Position numbers and translations under genes: made by a program. Positions 1 to 5,761 of a DNA stretch of 6,966 nt are shown in pieces. Location: NCBI GenBank assembly GCA_946481605.1, contig CAMLPA010000169.1, forward strand, positions 1 through 6,966. Reading direction: 5' to 3'. Origin of the DNA: an uncultured Flavihumibacter sp. Its GTDB lineage: Bacteria > Bacteroidota > Bacteroidia > Chitinophagales > Chitinophagaceae. Positions within the stretch are counted from its first letter, which is position 1. Every line of letters begins with the position of its first letter. The notes under the pieces are model-generated. The model saw nothing but the letters and a program-made list of their open reading frames with translations. It ran no database searches and was not told the origin of the DNA.

Positions 1-127
1 CTTAAGCTGTACAATATTTATCCGACCGGATATTTTCAGAAAAATGAACAAAAGGTGCCCACTCCTCCTCCACGGCATCCATCCACTTAAACACACACAG
101 CTGTTCATTTTTCAAACCAATACTAAC

Positions 128-2347
128 ATGGATTACAGAAGAATTATATGCTCCTGTACAGCCATGGGCATGTTGTTTATTGCCCAGGCACAGGATAAAA
201 AAACCAAGGATTCCTTGTGGAACGAACTGGATGAAGTGGTTGTTTCCTACAACAAATGGGAACAAAACCTGAATGAAGTTCCCAATAAGATCGCGCGGAT
301 CAATATGAAACTTGCGGCTCTTCAGCATCCGCAAACTGCGGCTGATCTGTTGGGTGCTTCGGGTTCAGTATTCATTCAGAAAAGTCAACTGGGTGGCGGA
401 AGTCCCATGATACGCGGTTTTGCTACCAATCGTGTACTGATAGTAGTGGATGGCGTACGCATGAACAACGCCATTTACCGCAGCGGCAACCTCCAGAACG
501 TGATCTCGCTCGATGCACTGGCTACGGAAAACGCCGAGGTAATCTTCGGACCGGGAAGTCTCATTTACGGAAGTGACGCGATTGGCGGCGTGATGGATTT
601 TCATTCCTTCACTCCGAAACTATCTACCAATGAGGATTTGCTGGTTAAAGCGAATGTACTTACCCGTTATGCATCAGCAAACAAAGAAAAAACCATTCAT
701 GCCGACTTGAATTTCGGGGAGAAGAAGCTATCCTTTCTTTCCAGCTTCACTTACAGCGATTTTGGTGATATGAAGATGGGAAAGAACGGCGGCCAGGACA
801 ACTACCTTCGCCCCAATTCCGTGGAGTGGATTAACGGTAAAGACAGTGTTGTGGCCAACCCGGATCCGCGTGTCCAGTTGCAAAGCGGCTACCACCAACT
901 CAACCTGTTGCAGAAAATCCGGATCCGCCCCAACGATCGTTGGGACCTCGGCTATGCCTACCATTATTCAGCTACGGGTAATGTGCCCCGTTATGACCGA
1001 TTGATTGAAACGAGCGGCGGCTTACCCACCTTCGCCCAGTGGTACTATGGCCCGCAACGCTGGGAAATGCACCAGGCACAGGCAGCTTACACGGGCAGAA
1101 CCGCGCTTTTCGACAACATGAAGGCTGTATTCGCCTACCAGGATTATGAAGAAAGCCGTCACGACCGGCGCAGGAACAATACGAACCTCCGCAACCTCAC
1201 GGAAACCGTGGAAGCTGTTTCCGCCAACTTCGATTTCCTGAAAACGCTCAATCCGGGTACAAGCCTGTTCTATGGCGCGGAATACGTTTTCAACGAAGTG
1301 GGTTCAACAGGAAACAGGGTGAACACCGCCAATGGAACCGTTTCAGGTGTGGCTTCCCGTTACCCCAACGGATCAAAGTGGCAATCAGCCGCCGCTTACA
1401 TCAGCTTGAAAAAACGGGTAAACCCGAAACTTGTGCTGTCCACCGGTCTGCGGTTCAACCATGTTTCACTGCAAAGCAGGTTCGATACCACTTACTTCAA
1501 AACGCCATTCCTGGAGGCGGACATCAGCAAGGGCGCTGTTACAGGTAATGTTGGTATTACCTACCGTACAACAGAAAATTCGCACCTGTTCTTCAATGTA
1601 TCTACCGGTTTCAGAAGTCCGAACGTAGACGATATCGGGAAGATATTTGAATCGGTTACCGGAAGACTAACAGTGCCGAACGCGAACCTGTCGTCGGAAT
1701 ACGCGTGGAACGGCGAACTAGGCTGGAACATCAAAAAAGAAAGAAGGTACAGCTTCGACATCACCGCCTTCTTCACCTACCTTGATAATGCCATCGCCAG
1801 GAGACCATTTCAGTTGAATGGCAGCGACAGCCTCGAATTCAATGGCGGCATGGTATTCACGGAAGCCCTTCAGAACGTGGCCCATGCGAAAGTATGGGGT
1901 GTGCAGGGCGCTTTCTCTGTGTTTCTCACCCCGAGAATATCCTGGAGCATTCAGGGCAACTGGACGAAAGGGGAAGAAACGGATGACGCGGAAGACAAGA
2001 ACGTACCGCTGCGCCACGCTGCGCCATTCTTCGGTAACAGCCATCTTCGTTATATGCGGGGCAAATGGTTGTTGGATGTGTATGGCATCTACAATGCCGC
2101 GATACGTTACGAAGACCTGGCACCAACGGAGCAGGTGAAAACCTTCATCTACGCGAAGGACGCGAACGGCAATCCCTATTCACCCTCGTGGTACACCATC
2201 AACCTGAAAGGCAGTTGCGAGATCAGCCGCCACATCTCTGTTTCAGGGGGCTGGGAAAACATCACCAACCAAAGGTACAGGCCCTATTCATCGGGCATTG
2301 TGGCAGCGGGATCCAACCTCGTGCTTTCCGTAAAAGCTTCCATTTAA
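128..2347 (+). CDS. TonB-dependent outer-membrane receptor, heme/hemoglobin-receptor-like
   Basis: This is an outer-membrane active transporter, probably for heme or another iron compound, powered by TonB-ExbB-ExbD. From the ATG at 128 it has 739 residues. Residues 1-22 form a signal peptide ending AQAQ, followed by a TonB-box-like DEVVVSYN (35-42). The plug domain (about 49-160) contains MIRGFATNRVLIVVDGVRMN and a GSLIYGSDAIGG stretch, both typical of the hemoglobin/transferrin/heme receptor family. The rest is a beta-barrel. FRSPN (495-499) and PNANL (517-521) resemble the FRAP and NPNL motifs of heme receptors, but no His lies between them. There is no N-terminal carboxypeptidase-like domain and no STN signalling domain. 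An in-frame ATG at 44 exists, but its extra 28 residues would bury the signal peptide, so I prefer 128. Neither start has a clear ribosome binding site. The family is secure; the substrate is inferred. Confidence 0.93.
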   Translation: MDYRRIICSCTAMGMLFIAQAQDKKTKDSLWNELDEVVVSYNKWEQNLNEVPNKIARINMKLAALQHPQTAADLLGASGSVFIQKSQLGGGSPMIRGFATNRVLIVVDGVRMNNAIYRSGNLQNVISLDALATENAEVIFGPGSLIYGSDAIGGVMDFHSFTPKLSTNEDLLVKANVLTRYASANKEKTIHADLNFGEKKLSFLSSFTYSDFGDMKMGKNGGQDNYLRPNSVEWINGKDSVVANPDPRVQLQSGYHQLNLLQKIRIRPNDRWDLGYAYHYSATGNVPRYDRLIETSGGLPTFAQWYYGPQRWEMHQAQAAYTGRTALFDNMKAVFAYQDYEESRHDRRRNNTNLRNLTETVEAVSANFDFLKTLNPGTSLFYGAEYVFNEVGSTGNRVNTANGTVSGVASRYPNGSKWQSAAAYISLKKRVNPKLVLSTGLRFNHVSLQSRFDTTYFKTPFLEADISKGAVTGNVGITYRTTENSHLFFNVSTGFRSPNVDDIGKIFESVTGRLTVPNANLSSEYAWNGELGWNIKKERRYSFDITAFFTYLDNAIARRPFQLNGSDSLEFNGGMVFTEALQNVAHAKVWGVQGAFSVFLTPRISWSIQGNWTKGEETDDAEDKNVPLRHAAPFFGNSHLRYMRGKWLLDVYGIYNAAIRYEDLAPTEQVKTFIYAKDANGNPYSPSWYTINLKGSCEISRHISVSGGWENITNQRYRPYSSGIVAAGSNLVLSVKASI

Positions 2348-2359
2348 AACACCAACACC

Positions 2360-2938
2360 ATGCAGCAGAATGCTTCAGCACAGATAGCCCGGAAAACGAG
2401 ATGGCACAGAAAATGGCACAGGAACATCGCCATTATAGGAGCTGCTTTCCTATTGTTTACCTCAGTAACCGGCCTGCTGCTGGCCTGGAAAAAAAATAGC
2501 GGGGGATACCTGCTGGCAGAATCAAAGAAGGGGAGCAGCCCCCTTCTTTCCCAATGGCTCTCTTTTGAAACACTTTCTTCCAAAGCCATTACAGCGCTTC
2601 GCGAAAAACACGGCAACGCCATCGATACCGCGATCAGCCGGATTGATGCGCGTCCCGATAAGGGAATGGTAAAGTTCATTTTCGAAAACCATTACCACGC
2701 GCTCCAGGTTGATGCCGTTACCGGGAAAATACTCCTGCACGAGGAACGGCGCGCCGATTTTATTGAACAGTTGCACGACGGCAGCATCATCGATAAGCTG
2801 TTGAGCGCCAACGGTCCGGGCAAACTCACCTACTCTACCATCGGCGGATTAAGCCTGCTCCTGCTCACCATTACCGGGTTCTGGCTCTGGTACAATCCTA
2901 AAAGAATCCGCAGGAAAAAGGCAGAAATTCAGCCCTGA
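2360..2938 (+). CDS. small PepSY-domain inner-membrane protein (PepSY-associated TM helix type)
   Basis: This 192-residue inner-membrane protein has two transmembrane helices around one PepSY-like domain. A basic N-terminus with RWHRKWHR (14-21) leads into TM1 (about 22-43, ending SVTGLLLAW). The periplasmic part includes the PepSY-like fold (about 70-128: a helix, then strands ending in DAVTGKILLHEE), then FIEQLHDGSI (134-143). TM2 is about 157-178 and ends GFWLWY, followed by a basic tail. The HR-x-TM-TGLLL-W pattern and the LHDG motif are typical of PepSY_TM proteins, which often sit beside siderophore or heme TonB receptors; larger relatives have four helices and are thought to be ferric-reductase-like. 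It starts 12 nt after the receptor stop, so the two are probably cotranscribed. A role in handling iron delivered by the receptor is inferred from context; His16, His20, His113 and His139 could be metal or heme ligands but this is untested. Confidence 0.88.
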   Translation: MQQNASAQIARKTRWHRKWHRNIAIIGAAFLLFTSVTGLLLAWKKNSGGYLLAESKKGSSPLLSQWLSFETLSSKAITALREKHGNAIDTAISRIDARPDKGMVKFIFENHYHALQVDAVTGKILLHEERRADFIEQLHDGSIIDKLLSANGPGKLTYSTIGGLSLLLLTITGFWLWYNPKRIRRKKAEIQP

Positions 2939-2995
2939 AACTTAAACGGAGGCAGCATATTCTAAAAAATATTGTCTAACTTGTATGGTAACCAA

Positions 2996-3589
2996 ATGTC
3001 TTATATGACGGAGGAAGCCATTCTTACCGGTTGCTTAAGAAATGATGCAACCGCCCAAAAGGAGTTATACAACCGCTACAGCCCGAAAATGTTGTCGGTA
3101 TGTTTCAGGTACGCCCACAACAGGGAAGACGCGGAAGATATGCTCCAGGAGGGTTTCATTAAAGTGTTCTCGCAAATCCACACCTTCCAAGGCAAAGGCG
3201 CTTTTGAAGGTTGGGTGAGAAGAGTGATTGTGCATACCTGCATCAACATTCTGAAGAAGAACAAAAAGTTCAATGAAAGTGTGGACATTATTCACGCTTC
3301 GGGCGTGCAGGTTAGGGAGGAATCCGTTCCGTCGATCATCCAGGCCAAACAGGTTATCGATTGCATCAGGATACTTCCGATCGGATACCGGACGGTACTC
3401 AACCTGTATGCCATTGAAGGCTACAACCACAAGGAGATCGCAGAGATGTTAGACATTGAGGAAAGCACGAGCCGTTCGCAGTACACTAGGGCCCGCGCCA
3501 TGCTGGAGGATATTCTTGTGAAAAAAAGAATTATGCAGAAACCACGGGAAAAAGCAGGCTGGTTCGCCGCGCTTACCGGGAGATCCTGA
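2996..3589 (+). CDS. ECF-type RNA polymerase sigma factor (sigma-70 family)
   Basis: This sigma factor of 197 residues (from ATG 2996) directs RNA polymerase to a set of promoters. Sigma region 2 spans about 20-88, with HNREDAEDMLQEGFIKVF (41-58) as region 2.2 and the FEGWVRRVIVHTCINILKK stretch (70-88) as regions 2.3-2.4. A linker follows, then region 4 (about 118-170), whose helix-turn-helix GYNHKEIAEMLDIEESTSR (142-160) should bind the -35 equivalent. There is no region 1 or 3, as expected for ECF factors. The start is uncertain: TTG 2972, ATG 2996 and ATG 3005 are all in frame. I prefer 2996, and 3005 is nearly as good. A GGAGG at 2948-2952 is too far upstream to fit any of them. The gene lies 57 nt after the PepSY gene and 20 nt before its probable partner (3610). 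The target genes cannot be told from this window. Confidence 0.93.
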   Translation: MSYMTEEAILTGCLRNDATAQKELYNRYSPKMLSVCFRYAHNREDAEDMLQEGFIKVFSQIHTFQGKGAFEGWVRRVIVHTCINILKKNKKFNESVDIIHASGVQVREESVPSIIQAKQVIDCIRILPIGYRTVLNLYAIEGYNHKEIAEMLDIEESTSRSQYTRARAMLEDILVKKRIMQKPREKAGWFAALTGRS

Positions 3590-3609
3590 GACCTTGAAAC
3601 GAGACCGGC

Positions 3610-5121
3610 ATGGAGAGAGACTTTTACACAGATGATTTTGAACAATATCTAAGGGAAAAAACAGACGAATACCGGATGTTCCCCTCTGATACTGTTTGGA
3701 AAAAAATTCACCGGCAACTGCATGTGTACAGGCGCTGGACCATGTTCGGTATATCCGCCCTGCTCCTGGGCGCCACTTTCCTCGGAGGCAGATTTTTCCT
3801 GAGCGGCACTGAAAATATCCTGGCCGATGCCGCCAACAACCAGGTAACACCTTCTCCCCTTTCCAACACAAATTCAGCAGCAGAAGCAGAGAAAAAAAAC
3901 GCTAAAAAAGAGCCTGGTAAGGAAGTAGCAAAATACATTGCGCCCAACCAACTTATTATCGCCATCAACAACATCAGGGAAAGGAAACTTTCCAATATGC
4001 TTTTCCAGGACATCGCGGAAAAGAACGATCCTAATATGAAGGTGGCCTGGCTTCGTCCTGCGGAAGTGGATAGTCCGGCTATCGTTGCCGCTGAAGTTCC
4101 GGAAGAAAAGGAAATGCCAGTGCCTACCGTTGCACAAATAGAATTAAAAACAGCCGCTTCGTTCCCCGTTAAAACACCGGAGCAGCTTCCCGTTCGCCAC
4201 CTGGAGGCCGTTCTTGTGGAAAAACCTTCTTCACTTAGTGTGATCCCTTCCAAAGAAGATGGTTTGACTTTCAAAACAACACCGGATATCGCGTCAGTAC
4301 AATTGGTGGAAGAAAAGCCCTTCCTCTCTGAAGAAGACAGAAGACATATCGATAATTTCGCGCTCAACTATATACCACCGCAAAGAAGAAAACTAAGCCT
4401 GCAATTCTATGTAACGCCAACAGTAAGCTACAGAAGACTGACCGATTGGGGTAAGAACATCAACCTGAATTCGGCGCCTACCAACCTTACCACACAGGCG
4501 CACTATGATATTGATAAATATGTGAACCAAAAGCCGGCCATTGGTTTTGAAGCCGGCTCCAACATGCTGGTGAAACTAACACCAGGACTGACACTGAAAA
4601 CCGGTCTTCAATTTAATTTCTCCAGGTTCCAGATACATGCTTACAATGCACCATCGGAAACAGCGATCGTAGCCATGAGTACCACTTCCGGGAATCAGCC
4701 CGATACCATGTTCAGCGGCAGCAGGCTCCGGAATTACTTCGGCTATTCGAGAGCGGAAGTACAGAATCAATACATGCAACTTTCCATGCCGGTAGGACTT
4801 GAACTCCGGGTGGCAGGCACCAATAAATTCAGTTTTAACGTGGCAGGCGCCGTTCAACCCACCTACCTGCTGAGCAGCAACAGCTACCTGCTCAGTTCCG
4901 ATTACAAACATTACGTGAAAGCGCCGGACGACCTCATGCGCCGCTGGAACCTGCACACCAACTTTGAAGCCTACTTCGCCTTCGAAAAGAATGGGCTGCG
5001 CTGGCAAATGGGTCCCCAGTTCAGGTACCAGATGCTTTCCAGTTACGAGAACAAATACCCCATACGGGAATACGTGATTGATTATGGTTTCAAGATCGGC
5101 GTAAGCAAAATTTTCAAATAA
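3610..5121 (+). CDS. sigma-linked membrane protein with anti-sigma-like N-terminus and C-terminal outer-membrane beta-barrel
   Basis: This 503-residue protein is probably the regulator or sensor paired with the upstream sigma factor, 20 nt away. Residues 1-42 are a charged cytoplasmic head (including DDFEQYLREKTDEYRMFPSD) ending in HRQLHVYRRW. One hydrophobic helix follows (about 43-64), with basic residues on the cytoplasmic side and no clear signal-peptidase site. Residues 65-258 form a Lys/Glu/Pro-rich linker, probably periplasmic. From about 260 to the end there are alternating aromatic/hydrophobic strands (LSLQFYVTPTVSYRRL, GLTLKTGLQFNFSRF, YMQLSMPVGLELRV, and a last strand ending GFKIGVSKIF) like an OMP_b-brl-type barrel. 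The protein has no cysteine, so it is not a zinc-binding (ZAS) anti-sigma factor. Similar sigma-plus-barrel pairs occur in Chitinophagaceae. The anti-sigma role is inference from position and topology; it could instead be an outer-membrane protein whose helix is an unusual uncleaved or late-cleaved signal. Confidence 0.8.
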   Translation: MERDFYTDDFEQYLREKTDEYRMFPSDTVWKKIHRQLHVYRRWTMFGISALLLGATFLGGRFFLSGTENILADAANNQVTPSPLSNTNSAAEAEKKNAKKEPGKEVAKYIAPNQLIIAINNIRERKLSNMLFQDIAEKNDPNMKVAWLRPAEVDSPAIVAAEVPEEKEMPVPTVAQIELKTAASFPVKTPEQLPVRHLEAVLVEKPSSLSVIPSKEDGLTFKTTPDIASVQLVEEKPFLSEEDRRHIDNFALNYIPPQRRKLSLQFYVTPTVSYRRLTDWGKNINLNSAPTNLTTQAHYDIDKYVNQKPAIGFEAGSNMLVKLTPGLTLKTGLQFNFSRFQIHAYNAPSETAIVAMSTTSGNQPDTMFSGSRLRNYFGYSRAEVQNQYMQLSMPVGLELRVAGTNKFSFNVAGAVQPTYLLSSNSYLLSSDYKHYVKAPDDLMRRWNLHTNFEAYFAFEKNGLRWQMGPQFRYQMLSSYENKYPIREYVIDYGFKIGVSKIFK

Positions 5122-5149
5122 AATTCTCCTTCCCCGCCCCCTATTTCCT

Positions 5150-5157
5150 TAATTTTG
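5150..5157 (+). promoter_or_regulatory. Bacteroidota-type -7 element (TAnnTTTG) before the lipoprotein gene
   Basis: TAATTTTG matches the Bacteroidota housekeeping -7 consensus TAnnTTTG exactly. It ends only 4 nt before the ATG at 5162, so transcription starting a few bases downstream would give a leaderless or nearly leaderless mRNA. No good TTG -33 element is visible at the usual distance, which lowers confidence. If real, it would drive the lipoprotein gene and, through it, uvrC. Confidence 0.45.
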
Positions 5158-5161
5158 GGGC

Positions 5162-5752
5162 ATGCGAATAATAGTGATTTTAGCCCTGGTACTTCTGTAT
5201 GCCTGTCAGGGAACCCCATTGAAAACAGAGGCCGGTGATATTATGAAAGACAGTATCGCCGCTTCCAAAGAATATTATCCCATTCCCGCCTTTATTACTG
5301 AGGAACTGAAATACGCCCAGGAAAACCCTACGGCCATTACCAGGTATATTACGATCGGCAATAAAGTGGATTCGGGGTTTGTGCCTTACGATACACTGGC
5401 AGCCTTCGCTGCCGCATTTATGGGAATAGACCTGAACGATGCCTCGTTTAAAAGAGATGTGGAAGAAAAAACATTTATGGACGAATCCATCGGGCTGGTT
5501 ACCCTCAGTTATACCATAGATAACCCCAATACACCATTGCGCCGCGCCGATATACTTGTGAAAGAAGGAGAAGTGAAGAGTAAAGTGAACAGTATTTACC
5601 TTGAAAAAGTGGCGGAAAATAACGGCACCACTACCGTGAAAAAACTGTACTGGAAATCCAGGCAGAATTGCATGGTTATTGAACAGGAAACCGATGCCTC
5701 CGGCAATGAAAAAATGATCCAGACCAAACTGGTATGGAACGCCGGCGAATAG
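5162..5752 (+). CDS. small lipoprotein of unknown function
   Basis: I do not recognise the family. The 196-residue product starts with a short lipoprotein signal: a hydrophobic run ending LLYAC, with Cys15 as the lipidation site. The lipobox LYAC is slightly unusual because Tyr stands at -2. The residues after the Cys (QGTPLK) do not resemble the acidic surface-export signal described for some Bacteroidota lipoproteins, so an inner-leaflet or periplasm-facing location is more likely. The mature part looks globular, with a helical first half (about 26-110) and strand-rich second half (about 110-195) including VTLSYTID and KKLYWKSRQNCMVIEQE. A second cysteine is at 150. The start is the only ATG near the signal and lies just after the -7-like box. 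It is 9 nt upstream of uvrC, suggesting cotranscription, but nothing in the sequence suggests a DNA-repair role. Confidence 0.85.
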   Translation: MRIIVILALVLLYACQGTPLKTEAGDIMKDSIAASKEYYPIPAFITEELKYAQENPTAITRYITIGNKVDSGFVPYDTLAAFAAAFMGIDLNDASFKRDVEEKTFMDESIGLVTLSYTIDNPNTPLRRADILVKEGEVKSKVNSIYLEKVAENNGTTTVKKLYWKSRQNCMVIEQETDASGNEKMIQTKLVWNAGE

Positions 5753-5761
5753 CTATCCATC

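Noticed and set aside
31..38. TATTTTCA as a -7 element for the TonB receptor.
   Set aside because: It differs from TAnnTTTG at two conserved bases and has no -33 TTG at the right distance.
44..127. In-frame ATG at 44 that would extend the TonB receptor by 28 residues.
   Set aside because: The extension puts a hydrophilic stretch before an otherwise good signal peptide beginning at 128, and has no visible ribosome binding site.
2489..2499. A8 run in the PepSY gene followed by TAG in the -1 frame.
   Set aside because: Slippage would leave only about 46 residues (TM1), which has no obvious use. Such runs are common in lysine codons here.
2948..2952. GGAGG as a Shine-Dalgarno for the sigma gene.
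   Set aside because: It lies 19 nt before TTG 2972 and over 40 nt before ATG 2996, too far to serve any of the starts.
2957..2972. ATATT/AATAT inverted repeat between the PepSY and sigma genes.
   Set aside because: A 5-bp AT-only stem is too weak to be a terminator and is expected by chance.
3708..4367. Long open frame on the - strand opposite the sigma-linked protein (219 codons), with other - strand open frames opposite the receptor and uvrC.
   Set aside because: They are antisense to well-supported genes, show low-complexity Ser-rich or irregular composition and no recognisable domain, so they are shadows.
5136..5161. GCCCC and GGGGC inverted repeat between the barrel gene and the lipoprotein gene, as a possible terminator.
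   Set aside because: The stem is only 5 bp with a 16-nt loop and no T-run follows. It also overlaps the better-supported -7 element.
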